Origin: Chitinophagaceae bacterium | GTDB lineage: Bacteria > Bacteroidota > Bacteroidia > Chitinophagales > Chitinophagaceae | NCBI GenBank assembly: GCA_016710935.1 | Contig: JADJTY010000001.1 | Location: 598,045-662,044, forward strand | DNA: 64,000 nucleotides | Reading direction: 5' to 3' | Part shown: positions 42,827-51,955 of the stretch, in pieces | Numbering within the stretch: position 1 is the first letter of the stretch | How the letters are laid out: each line of letters opens with the position of its first letter | The notes under the pieces: model-generated | The model's input: only the letters and a program-made list of their open reading frames with translations | The model's database searches: none | Told to the model about the DNA's origin: nothing | Translations under genes and position numbers: made by a program

Positions 42827-43525
42827 ATGAAAGCAAGAAACGTAACCATCATCATTTTATTGATAATCATTGCCGACCAGGCACTGAAGCTTTGGATTAA
42901 AACAAATTATCACCTTAACGAATCGCACCAGGTAATTGGCAGTGGATTTCAACTGTATTTTGTAGAAAATCCAGGCATGGCCTATGGCTGGAAATTTGGA
43001 GGCAATTGGGGTAAAATGGCACTTACCATTTTCAGGATGCTGGCTGTTATATTTGGTACCTGGTATTTGGGTAAGATAATCAGGGAAAAACAACATACAG
43101 GATTTATTTTTTGTGCTTCACTCGTTTATGCAGGAGCATTGGGTAACCTGATAGATTCTTCCTTTTACGGGTTAATATTTGATAAAGGAATGACAGTGGA
43201 TCCGGCCATAAGGGATTACGTAGGTTATAATGGCCTGGCTAAATTTTCATCAAAAGGCTATGCTTCCTTCCTGCATGGCAATGTGGTTGATATGTTGTAC
43301 TTCCCTGTAATTAAGGGTCATTATCCAAGCTGGGTACCTGTTTTCGGTGGCGATGATTTTGAATTTTTCCGTCCTATTTTTAATATTGCCGATGCATCTA
43401 TCACAACCGGTGTACTCAGCATCTTAGTTTTTCAAAAGCGTTTTTTTAAGCAGCGTAACAGTAGCGAAAAGCATCCAACCGTAGAAACCAATGCATTGGT
43501 TAATGATGAGTCACAGGTTTCGTAA
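42827..43525 (+). CDS. lspA: Lipoprotein signal peptidase (signal peptidase II)
   Basis: This 232-residue inner-membrane aspartyl protease removes signal peptides from prolipoproteins. There are four membrane segments. The catalytic Asp pair is in AGALGNLIDSSFYG and FNIADASITTG, with VENPGMAYGW in the second conserved region. It is longer than the E. coli enzyme (164 residues) because of a loop between the catalytic blocks (about DKGMTVDPAIRDYVG to FFRPIF), which Bacteroidota LspA proteins share. The start is MKARNVTIII. Many of the lipoproteins in this window would be its substrates. Confidence 0.93.
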   Translation: MKARNVTIIILLIIIADQALKLWIKTNYHLNESHQVIGSGFQLYFVENPGMAYGWKFGGNWGKMALTIFRMLAVIFGTWYLGKIIREKQHTGFIFCASLVYAGALGNLIDSSFYGLIFDKGMTVDPAIRDYVGYNGLAKFSSKGYASFLHGNVVDMLYFPVIKGHYPSWVPVFGGDDFEFFRPIFNIADASITTGVLSILVFQKRFFKQRNSSEKHPTVETNALVNDESQVS

Positions 43526-43561
43526 AATGCATATCTTTAGAGCATAAAATTTAGCAGGATT

Positions 43562-44599
43562 ATGAAATTATCTAATCTGGTACCGGCGTGTTTAGCAGTA
43601 ATTTTTTTACTAACGGCCTGTAAAAAAAATGGTGATCCCAGCGGTGAGTCGGTTGGCAAATTGTTAACCACACCTGCCATTGTAAATGGCATATTTAAGG
43701 TTGACAGTGTTTTGACCGCTGATCATTATGTGGATGTTCAGATAGATGTGTCGGTTGGAGGAAGTTTTAATATTAAATCGGACAGTATTAACGGCTATTC
43801 ATTTAATAAAACAGGCACAGTTAGCACCGGCGTTAATACGATCCGTTTATACGCCAGCGGCAAACCCGTTGCCACAGGAACAAATACATTTACTGTTACT
43901 TACGGATCTACTGTTTTTAATTTTTCAATAACTGTTTTCACTGCAGCGGGCGGACTTGGAACTGCCCTATATACCCTGGGTGGTTCACCGGGAAATTGTT
44001 CTGTATCAAACATAACCGGCAATTATATAACCGGCATTGCTATGGAGGCTAACAACAAAGTTTCAATGACGGTAAATGTAAATGCTACCGGCACTTATAT
44101 TGTTACCGGCACCACTGTTAATGGGGTTACTTTTAATGCCAGCGATTCATTTCAAAATCATGGTATTCAGACCATTTTCTTAAAAGCAACCGGCACACCC
44201 CTTGTTGCCGGTACGTTCAATTATCCGGTAACCAATGGTGCCACAACCTGTGATTTTTCAATTACCTACAGTACCGTAATTACCAATGCAACTTATGCAT
44301 TAAGTGGCTCCCCGGGCAATTGCACGGCTGCTGTGGTAAATGGAACCTATACTGCCGGAACAACTTTAACGGCTTCAAATACTGCGGTAATTTATGTTAA
44401 TGTAACATCACCCGGCATCTACAATATTACCACCACAACTGTAAATGGCATCAGCTTTTCAGCATCAGGTACGTTTAATATTACAGGTCCCCAACAGGTT
44501 ACGCTTACTGGTACCGGTACGCCAGCTATAGCCGGACCTTTTAGCTATCCCGTCAGTGGAAGTGGAAACACTTGCGGTTTTACTGTTACAGTTTTATAA
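43562..44599 (+). CDS. Lipoprotein with about 85-residue tandem repeats
   Basis: This 345-residue lipoprotein has signal MKLSNLVPACLAVIFLLTAC, with Cys at residue 20. After a first unit (residues about 35-130) come two clear tandem units of about 105 residues, each starting TL/SGGSPGNC and containing TTTVNGxxFxASxxF and a CxFxxTxx ending (for example LGGSPGNCSVSNITGNYITG and LSGSPGNCTAAVVNGTYTAG). The sequence is rich in T, G, N and V with no catalytic motif, so it is probably a beta-sandwich surface protein. It follows lspA by 36 bases. Confidence 0.8.
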   Translation: MKLSNLVPACLAVIFLLTACKKNGDPSGESVGKLLTTPAIVNGIFKVDSVLTADHYVDVQIDVSVGGSFNIKSDSINGYSFNKTGTVSTGVNTIRLYASGKPVATGTNTFTVTYGSTVFNFSITVFTAAGGLGTALYTLGGSPGNCSVSNITGNYITGIAMEANNKVSMTVNVNATGTYIVTGTTVNGVTFNASDSFQNHGIQTIFLKATGTPLVAGTFNYPVTNGATTCDFSITYSTVITNATYALSGSPGNCTAAVVNGTYTAGTTLTASNTAVIYVNVTSPGIYNITTTTVNGISFSASGTFNITGPQQVTLTGTGTPAIAGPFSYPVSGSGNTCGFTVTVL

Positions 44600-44767
44600 T
44601 AAATAAATTTTTTATCACCAGACGTTGATTTAAGAACAGGTTGAAGCAGCATAGCCCCGTTTTTCTTACTCTTAAAAAGACATTAACACAGTAAAGTATA
44701 ATCTTTAAAAAAAAATACGGAACTTTATCAGAAGTGCCTACTTGGGTGAAAATACAAAAAGCGATCA

Positions 44768-45655
44768 ATGAATAAATTACGTCCTCTATTATTTGCAGCA
44801 ATTATAATTTTATTTGTTTCCTGCGAAAAAGAATTCAGTACAGAAAACAGCGGAAATACTGACAACGAATTCATAGTTGGTATAGACTGCCGTATCAGTA
44901 AGATCGTTTATACCGATACAGCAGGTACAAGTATGGGTTCACCGGGTACAGGCCTGGGTTCTGTAGCAGCTGAGATCAACAACCTGGATATTGTGACCAA
45001 GATCACTGCATTTGACAGCTTGTCCAATACCATCGAATATATTACCGATCCTGTCTACACCAATGATACCGTCTATTTTAGTCCTTTTAATGGAGATGAG
45101 TATTTTGTTGTTGATGCGAATAAAAGAATTACAAAAATGCACGGCTTGATTGACCCTACCGATCCGTTTTCATTACAGTTTGATGTTTTTTTTGCATACA
45201 ATACCAGCGGGTACCTGGTTAATAAAACATATTTTTTAACCATCACCCCAACTGTGCCTTTTTACAGGGTAGATTATACGTATGCCGGTGCCGGTAACCT
45301 TACACGCATGACAGCTGTTAACCTGCCGGGCGGTGATTTGCAAATGGATGCAGATCTTACCTACTACAGCCTGACGGTGCCCAAACGTTTTATTTATATT
45401 TTTCCGGATGAAGTAAAGTATTCACCGTTTACCCAGTTTTTTAATTTTGGTTCAAGGAATTTTAATGCCGTTAAAGAAATGAAAGTGAGAAACTATGATC
45501 CGGGTAATGTGGTAAGAGATTCTATCGTATCTACCTTTAGTAATTACCGCATGAGCAACGATACCTATATTTTAAGTGTGCAAATGGGTGGTGATGATCA
45601 ACCAAGTATTCCGGCTTTGGCAGGTAAGCTGAGTTTTAGTTATAAATGCAAATAA
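44768..45655 (+). CDS. Hypothetical lipoprotein
   Basis: This 295-residue lipoprotein has signal MNKLRPLLFAAIIILFVSC (Cys at 19). The mature part starts EKEFSTENSGNTDNEFIVG and is beta-rich (SKIVYTDTAGTSMGS, DPVYTNDTVYFSPFNGDEYFVVDANKRIT, YRVDYTYAGAGNLTRMTAV). I do not recognise a domain with confidence; it resembles the YD-repeat-like or DUF4595-type lipoproteins of Bacteroidota. Its stop codon is followed within one base by the outer arm of the nested inverted repeat at 45657. Confidence 0.75.
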   Translation: MNKLRPLLFAAIIILFVSCEKEFSTENSGNTDNEFIVGIDCRISKIVYTDTAGTSMGSPGTGLGSVAAEINNLDIVTKITAFDSLSNTIEYITDPVYTNDTVYFSPFNGDEYFVVDANKRITKMHGLIDPTDPFSLQFDVFFAYNTSGYLVNKTYFLTITPTVPFYRVDYTYAGAGNLTRMTAVNLPGGDLQMDADLTYYSLTVPKRFIYIFPDEVKYSPFTQFFNFGSRNFNAVKEMKVRNYDPGNVVRDSIVSTFSNYRMSNDTYILSVQMGGDDQPSIPALAGKLSFSYKCK

Positions 45656-45656
45656 G

Positions 45657-45922
45657 GTGTCAGGCCACTACGAATGATCTTACATTTACTGCAACTAAAA
45701 TACTGTGTTCTCTGAAAATAAAATGAGCTTTACAGTGGCCAGACACCTAAAGTTGAATTGACTTCCAATAAATCTTTACATAGTTTTAAGGTAAAAAATT
45801 GGCTGCCTGGTAAGGCAGCCAATTTTTTATTACGTGTCTGGCCACTGTAAAATCTTTTAGGTTTAAAACCTTTTACTTTTAGCAGGTTTTATTTTTCCAC
45901 AAGCTGCTTAGTGGCCTGACAC
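45657..45922. repeat. Nested inverted-repeat element filling the gap between a lipoprotein gene and fumC
   Basis: The outer arms GTGTCAGGCCACTA (45657-45670) and TAGTGGCCTGACAC (45909-45922) are perfect complements. The inner arms TTTACAGTGGCCAGACAC (45729-45746) and GTGTCTGGCCACTGTAAA (45834-45851) are perfect 18-bp complements and share the core AGTGGCC-GACAC with the outer arms. Spacers are 58 and 57 bases, and a 15-bp terminator stem sits in the centre. The element spans exactly from one stop codon to the other. It looks like a MITE-like unit or a decayed long inverted repeat. Confidence 0.8.
45793..45828. terminator. Bidirectional terminator at the centre of the nested repeat
   Basis: AAAAAATTGGCTGCC-tggtaa-GGCAGCCAATTTTTT is a perfect 15-bp stem with A/T tracts on both sides, suitable for ending both convergent transcripts. 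Confidence 0.88.
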
Positions 45923-46996
45923 TAGATCTTTCCAACCATATTTGCCGGAATCACCCATTCGTCAAATTCTTTTGCAGTAACATAACCCAGTTTAACAGCC
46001 ATTTCTTTTAACGTGGTTCCCTCTTTATGTGCTTTTTGTGCAATCTCTGCCGATTTGTAATAACCGATTTTTGTATTTAATGAAGTTACCAGCATCAGCG
46101 AATTGTCTACATGTTTTTTGATATTGGCTTTTATCGGTTCTAAACCAATGGCGCATTTATCATTAAAGGAAACACAGCCATCACCAATCAACCTGGCGCT
46201 GTGTAAAAAATTATAGATCATCACAGGTTTAAAAACATTCAGTTCAAAATGGCCGTTGCTGCCCCCAATACCAATGGTAACATCATTTCCCATAACCTGT
46301 GCGGCGATCATGGTTAATGCTTCGCATTGGGTTGGATTTACCTTACCCGGCATGATGGAAGAGCCCGGTTCATTATCGGGAATAAAAATTTCGCCAATAC
46401 CACTGCGGGGGCCGGATGATAACATGCGTATGTCATTGGCGATCTTCATCAAACTTACCGCAACCGTTTTTAAAGCGCCATGTGCTTCTACAATGGCATC
46501 ATGAGCAGCCAGGGCTTCAAATTTATTTTCGGCAGTTTTAAAAGGCAGTTTGGTTAGTTTGGCAATATGTTTGGCAACGTTCACATCATATTTGGGAGGT
46601 GTGTTTATTCCGGTACCAACAGCTGCTTAAGTTGCCGCCATTCAAAACGTGGCCACGGTAAGCAACCACTTCATTTACATTCATATTGCTTTGGGTACCG
46701 CTACCGGTTTGCCAAACTACCAATGGAAAATAAGCATCCAGTTTTCCATCCAGGATCTCCTTGCAAACCTTTCCGATCAGGTCGGCTTTTTTCTTTGTTA
46801 AAACGCCTGCTTCCTGATTGGTAATGGCGGCAGCATGTTTTAAATAAGCAAATGCCCTGATGATCTCTTTGGGCATCCTGTTTATATCCTGCGCAATTTT
46901 AAAGTTATCAATGCTGCGTTGGGTTTGTGCGCCGTAATATGCATCTGCAGGCACTTTTACCTCGCCCATGGTGTCTTTTTCTATTCTGTATTCCAT
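45922..46996 (-). pseudogene. fumC: Class II fumarase lacking its catalytic centre
   Basis: The N-terminal part (from MEYRIEKDTMGEVKVPADAY at 46996 to YRGHVLNGGNL) and the C-terminal part (AVGTGINTPPKYDVNVAKH to the stop at 45922, including the SS loop GSSIMPGKVNPTQCEA) both match FumC. At about 46624-46628 the sequence jumps from one to the other, losing about 110 residues and shifting frame. The missing stretch normally holds HPNDDVN, SSNDTFPTAM and GRTHLxDATP, including the catalytic His. The remaining 350 codons compare with about 465 in the family. FumC converts fumarate to malate in the TCA cycle. As written the gene cannot make an active enzyme: a real deletion, or an assembly collapse. 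Confidence 0.9.
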
Positions 46997-47170
46997 ATAT
47001 ATATTGATTAAAAATTGTGAGTGATTACAAAGGTAATTGATAATATGGAGGGTAAAAATACTAAGTAACTTGTATCAATAAAGATATTAACATAAGAATA
47101 TTTACTATTTTTTAGTTATAATAATAAACATACATTTACTTTCATTCATTTTTAAACAAATACTTCTATT

Positions 47171-50100
47171 ATGAAAAAAAGTTTACTTCTAACACTCTTG
47201 TTGGCATTGACTACCATTTTGGGGTTTTCGCAATCAGACAAATTTTGGTCTGCCAATAACGATAATATGGCAGGTATCACAACAGATAAAGCTGTTGCCC
47301 GTTTGTCTTTTCCGAAGCTGTTTAAATTATTTAATTTAAATACCACTTCTTTAAGACAACAGTTATTTACAGTAGTTGGAAAAAATGCTGCCAACCATAC
47401 CACCGTTATTTCTTTGCCCAATGCAAATGGCGACCTGGAACAGTATGAGGTTGTTGAGGCCTCCAATTTTGAACCCGACCTTCAGGACCGCTTTCCGGAG
47501 ATCAGGGCTTTTTCGGGTAAAGGTATCACAGATAAGTATGCTACTTTAAAATTGAGTATCTCTCCGCAGGGAATTCAAACCATGGTTTTCAGAACAGATA
47601 AAGAAAATGAATTTATTGAACCATATTCAAAAGATCACACTGTTTATGCCGTTTTCAAATCGCAAAGAGAAAAAGGAAAACTCGCCTGGACCTGCAGCAC
47701 CGATGATAAAAACACCATGGACGGTTTAAATTTAAAAGCCGATAATACCAGCAGTGCAACAGGCAGTTCAACCGGTACATTAAAAACCATGCGCCTGGCA
47801 CAATCATGTAATGCAGAGTATTCTAATTATTTTGGCGCTACCAGTGCAGCGCAGGTAGGACTTGTGCTGGCAGCTTTTAATAATACACTTACCCGTTGCA
47901 ATGGTGTGTATGAAAAAGACCTTGCATTGCATCTTAATCTTATTTCAAACACCACATCAGTTATTTATTACACCGCATCAAGCGATCCTTATTCAACTAC
48001 GTTAAGTCAGTGGAATTTGCAGTTGCAACAAACTTTAACCAATGTTATCGGAAGTGCCAATTATGATATTGGCCATATGTTTGGAGCATCTGGCGGTGGC
48101 GGAAATGCAGGCTGTATCGGTTGTGTTTGTGTAAATCCAGCTACCAGTAATTCCCTCGCTAAAGGAGCCGGTATCACTTCTCCCGCTGATGGAATTCCGC
48201 AGGGCGATAATTTTGATATAGATTATGTAGCGCATGAAGTTGGGCATCAGTTAGGAGGTAATCATACTTTCTCTATGTCAAGCGAAGGCACCGGTGTAAA
48301 CAAAGAAGTAGGTTCCGGTATTACCATCATGGGATATGCAGGTATCACCGCACAGGATGTTGCACCTCATTCAATTGATATTTTTCACCAGGCAACCATT
48401 GCACAGATACAGGCAAACCTGGCTACAAAAACATGCCCGGTATCTACAGATATTACAGCCAATAATGTAGCGCCTGTAATTGCAGCACTCAGTAATTATA
48501 CCATCCCCATCAGCACTCCATTCGCATTAACAGGCTCAGCCAGTGATGCAAACGGCGATGCACTTACTTATTGCTGGGAACAAAATGATAATTCAACAAC
48601 AACCGGTGCAGGCAGTGTTGCATCTCCGGCAAAAGCTACCGGCCCTAACTGGTTATCATTTCCTGCTACTCCCTCAGGTACAAGATCATTCCCCAAATTA
48701 TCTACTATACTTTCCGGTTTAAATGTAACACCACCCTTGCCCGGTGGCGATGCAGGTGCAAACATTGAAGCATTAAGTTCAGTTTCCAGAACCTTAAACT
48801 TCAGGTTAACTGTAAGAGACAATCATGCGTTCAGTTCAACGGCACCGGTGGCTGTAGGCCAAACCGCTTTTGGAGATGCAGTTGTAACTGTAAGTAATAC
48901 ATCGGGCCCGTTTGCTGTTACTTCGCCAAACACGGCTGTAACATGGGCTGGCGGCTCTTCACAAACAATTACCTGGAGTGTAAACAATACTACCGCAGCT
49001 CCGGTAAGCTGCGCTAATGTAAAAATTTCCTTGAGTACAGACGGTGGACAAACCTTCCCAACTGTATTGGCAGCAAATACGGCTAATGATGGTTCAGAAT
49101 CCCTGGTGATTCCTGTGGGCGCATCAACAACGGCAAGAATAAAAGTAGAAGCTGTTGGCAATATCTTCTTCGATATAAGCAACACTAATTTTACCATTGG
49201 CGGTGCAATTGCCTGCGGTGATGCAACAGGATTATCATCTTCAGCAATAGGCGATAATACCGCCACCGTCAGCTGGAATGCAGTTGCAAATGCTGTTAGC
49301 TATGCAGTGGATTATAAATTAAATTCATCCGGTACCTGGACAAGTTTTGCAACAGCACAAACAGGTACATCTGCAAATCTTATTGGTTTAACTCAAGGTT
49401 CATTATACGACTGGAGGGTGCAGGCAACCTGTACCACTGGAAGCGGCAACTTTGTGCAGGCACAGTTTACAACAACTGCCCCGTTTGTATGTAATGCACC
49501 AGGTGGTTTAACTTCTTCAGCTATTACTTCATCCGGCGCTACTGTTAGCTGGACAGCTGTTAGTGGTGCAGTTAGTTATGATGTAGATTATAAACAGGCG
49601 AGCTCCGGCACCTGGACTAATTCAATTACCGGAACAACTTCTACTTCAAGAGGTATCAGTGGCTTAGCGGCTACTTCTTTATACGACTGGAGAGTAAGAA
49701 CAAATTGTTCTGCCGGCAGTAGTGCATACACGCAGGCGCAGTTTACAACTACAGCTGTGAGTACCTGCCCCGGTATTTATGATGTAAGTACCAATGGATC
49801 TACATCAGGCGCTGCATTGATACCTTTCAATACTGATATTAAAGGATTGCTGAGTCCATCAGGTGATAATGATTATTACCGCTTTGTAATTACAACCGGT
49901 GGAACAATTACAATGACATTGACCACATTGCCGGCAAATTATCACTTAAGATTACTGAATAGCTCCGGAAGTACATTGCAAACATCAAATAAAAGCGGTA
50001 CTACCAATGAAACCATTACCAGAACAGTAACAGCCGGTACTTATTATGCAAGGGTATATCCACAAGGAAGTGCCAACAATGCAACTAACTGTTATACTTT

Positions 50101-50404
50101 AAAAGTACAATTGGGTACAGCTAGCAGAGGATCTGAAGAGTTGTTTGTAAATAACGAGTTAACTGTTTCGCCAAATCCGGCTGTAAATACAACCAGCCTT
50201 GTTTTCAAGTCGGCTGCAAAAGGTACAGCAATTATAACGGTTACAGACAGAATTGGAAATGTTGTATTTCAAAACAGGGTAGCCGTAGGTGAAGGAGACA
50301 ACAGAAGGCAACTGGATGTAAGCAGATTACCGGGCGGAATGTATTTTGTGAAAATACAGAACGGTGATGAAATACAGGTGGCTAAGATTGTTGTGATCAA
50401 ATGA
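47171..50404 (+). CDS. Secreted reprolysin-like metalloprotease with fibronectin III domains and T9SS tail
   Basis: This 1,077-residue protein has a signal peptide (MKKSLLLTLLLALTTILGFSQ), a propeptide, and a metzincin domain with HEVGHQLGGNH (zinc motif HExxHxxGxxH) near residue 355 and the Met-turn in ITIMGYAGI. Two fibronectin III repeats follow (about 680-865, with NTATVSWNAV and GATVSWTAV). A pre-peptidase C-terminal domain (SPSGDNDYYRFVI) and a type A T9SS sorting tail (NNELTVSPNPAVNTTSLVF to AKIVVIK) complete it. It is probably exported by the T9SS to the surface or medium. It is divergent from fumC. An about 170-base AT-rich gap precedes it. Confidence 0.93.
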   Translation: MKKSLLLTLLLALTTILGFSQSDKFWSANNDNMAGITTDKAVARLSFPKLFKLFNLNTTSLRQQLFTVVGKNAANHTTVISLPNANGDLEQYEVVEASNFEPDLQDRFPEIRAFSGKGITDKYATLKLSISPQGIQTMVFRTDKENEFIEPYSKDHTVYAVFKSQREKGKLAWTCSTDDKNTMDGLNLKADNTSSATGSSTGTLKTMRLAQSCNAEYSNYFGATSAAQVGLVLAAFNNTLTRCNGVYEKDLALHLNLISNTTSVIYYTASSDPYSTTLSQWNLQLQQTLTNVIGSANYDIGHMFGASGGGGNAGCIGCVCVNPATSNSLAKGAGITSPADGIPQGDNFDIDYVAHEVGHQLGGNHTFSMSSEGTGVNKEVGSGITIMGYAGITAQDVAPHSIDIFHQATIAQIQANLATKTCPVSTDITANNVAPVIAALSNYTIPISTPFALTGSASDANGDALTYCWEQNDNSTTTGAGSVASPAKATGPNWLSFPATPSGTRSFPKLSTILSGLNVTPPLPGGDAGANIEALSSVSRTLNFRLTVRDNHAFSSTAPVAVGQTAFGDAVVTVSNTSGPFAVTSPNTAVTWAGGSSQTITWSVNNTTAAPVSCANVKISLSTDGGQTFPTVLAANTANDGSESLVIPVGASTTARIKVEAVGNIFFDISNTNFTIGGAIACGDATGLSSSAIGDNTATVSWNAVANAVSYAVDYKLNSSGTWTSFATAQTGTSANLIGLTQGSLYDWRVQATCTTGSGNFVQAQFTTTAPFVCNAPGGLTSSAITSSGATVSWTAVSGAVSYDVDYKQASSGTWTNSITGTTSTSRGISGLAATSLYDWRVRTNCSAGSSAYTQAQFTTTAVSTCPGIYDVSTNGSTSGAALIPFNTDIKGLLSPSGDNDYYRFVITTGGTITMTLTTLPANYHLRLLNSSGSTLQTSNKSGTTNETITRTVTAGTYYARVYPQGSANNATNCYTLKVQLGTASRGSEELFVNNELTVSPNPAVNTTSLVFKSAAKGTAIITVTDRIGNVVFQNRVAVGEGDNRRQLDVSRLPGGMYFVKIQNGDEIQVAKIVVIK

Positions 50405-50423
50405 TGATAATATAATGCTTAAT

Positions 50424-50453
50424 AAAGGGGTTGCAATTTGCAGCCCCTTTTTT
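50424..50453 (+). terminator. Terminator after the protease
   Basis: AAAGGGG-TTGCA-ATT-TGCAG-CCCCTTT followed by TTT. The stem includes an inner TGCA pair. Confidence 0.78.
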
Positions 50454-50487
50454 GTAATTTACGTTGCGACAGAAAAATTAATAGAAA

Positions 50488-51948
50488 ATGAGTTCATCAA
50501 AAGTAATTATAGCAAGCACATTATTATGTTTGATTTTTATGATCAAAACAGAAAAAATATCAGCACAGCAACAGGCTTATTTTCCTGATCCTGACACGGC
50601 CATTCAGCACCGGTTAGAAGAATGGAAAGATCTCAAATTCGGATTACTCATGCACTGGGGAACCTACAGCCAGTGGGGCATTGTAGAAAGCTGGAGCATT
50701 TGCCCGGAGGATCTGAGTTGGGCCACAGGTGCCAGAAAAAAGGGCGTGGCTGATAATTATACTGATTATGTAAAAGCATACGAAGATCTTAAAACCACTT
50801 TTAATCCTGTAAAATTCGACCCTGAAAAATGGGCTACGGCAGCCAAAGATGCCGGAATGAAATATGTTGTTTTTACAACAAAACACCATGATGGGTTTTG
50901 TATGTTCGACAGCAAATACAGTGATTACAAGATCACTGATAAAAATTGCCCTTTCTCAGCTAACCCAAAAGCTAATGTAACCAAAGAGATTTTTTCTGCA
51001 TTCAGAAAAGAAAACTTCTGGATAGGTGCCTACTTCTCCAAACCCGACTGGCATTCGGATACCTACTGGTGGAAACAATTTCCCGTAAGCGATCGTAATG
51101 CCAATTATGCTATTCAAAAATACCCGGAGCAATGGAAAAAATTTACCGATTTTACACATAACCAGGTTAATGAACTGGTTAGTGATTATGGAAAGATTGA
51201 TATTCTCTGGCTGGATGGCGGATGGGTGCGTAAAAAAACAGCTGAAGATGTGAAGAATGAATTGTTTGAAACCTATGAAGGTAGCCGCTGGACCCGTAAC
51301 CCACAAAGCCAGGATATTGATATGCCACGTTTGGTGAAAGAAGTAAGAAAAAAACAACCGAAGTTGCTGGTGGTTGACAGGGCTGTGCCCGGTGAGCAGC
51401 AAAATTATCTTACACCCGAACAACATATACCTGAGACTGGTTTGCCTTATCCCTGGGAAACCTGCATGACCATGGCAACCAGCTGGAGCCATGTGCCCGG
51501 TGATGTGTATAAACCAACTAACGAGATCATTGAAAAATTAGTTGATATTGTAAGCAAAGGAGGAAATTATTTGCTGAACATTGGACCTGGGCCGGATGGC
51601 GAACTGGATGCAGCTGCTTATCAACGACTAAAAGAAATCGGTGCATGGATGAAAACAAATGGAGAGGCGATTTACGGCAGCAGGATGTTTGCTGCGTTCA
51701 GCGAAGGAGAAAAAATCAGGTTCACACAATCAAAAGACGGCAGGAGCCGGTATATTTTTCTTTTTGATTTTCCGGATGAAAAAATAATGCTGACAAAAAT
51801 CCCATTTTCAAAAAATGATAAATTGCAATTGCTAGGCAGTAATAAACAACTGGCATGGAAACAATCTGCTGCAGGCGTGGAGATAACAATCCCAGCATCA
51901 TTAAAAACAACAACTGATCATGTTTGGGTTTTAAAAGTTAAAAACTAA
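50488..51948 (+). CDS. Alpha-L-fucosidase, GH29
   Basis: This 486-residue exported glycosidase has an N-terminal signal (LLCLIFMIKTEKISAQ). The GH29 barrel shows WKDLKFGLLMHWGTYSQWG, VFTTKHHDGFCMFDSKYSDY (active-site His region) and the nucleophile Asp in IDILWLDGGW near residue 235. A C-terminal beta domain (about 400-486) has DLxF-type strands. It removes terminal fucose. It stands first in a run with a GH3 enzyme and a second fucosidase (gaps 7 and -1 bases), so the three are probably co-transcribed and act on the same fucosylated glycan. Confidence 0.93.
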   Translation: MSSSKVIIASTLLCLIFMIKTEKISAQQQAYFPDPDTAIQHRLEEWKDLKFGLLMHWGTYSQWGIVESWSICPEDLSWATGARKKGVADNYTDYVKAYEDLKTTFNPVKFDPEKWATAAKDAGMKYVVFTTKHHDGFCMFDSKYSDYKITDKNCPFSANPKANVTKEIFSAFRKENFWIGAYFSKPDWHSDTYWWKQFPVSDRNANYAIQKYPEQWKKFTDFTHNQVNELVSDYGKIDILWLDGGWVRKKTAEDVKNELFETYEGSRWTRNPQSQDIDMPRLVKEVRKKQPKLLVVDRAVPGEQQNYLTPEQHIPETGLPYPWETCMTMATSWSHVPGDVYKPTNEIIEKLVDIVSKGGNYLLNIGPGPDGELDAAAYQRLKEIGAWMKTNGEAIYGSRMFAAFSEGEKIRFTQSKDGRSRYIFLFDFPDEKIMLTKIPFSKNDKLQLLGSNKQLAWKQSAAGVEITIPASLKTTTDHVWVLKVKN

Positions 51949-51955
51949 GGTCATT

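Noticed and set aside
45656..45922. Integron attC site.
   Set aside because: The arms lack the GTTRRRY/RYYYAAC core and no integrase or cassette is nearby.
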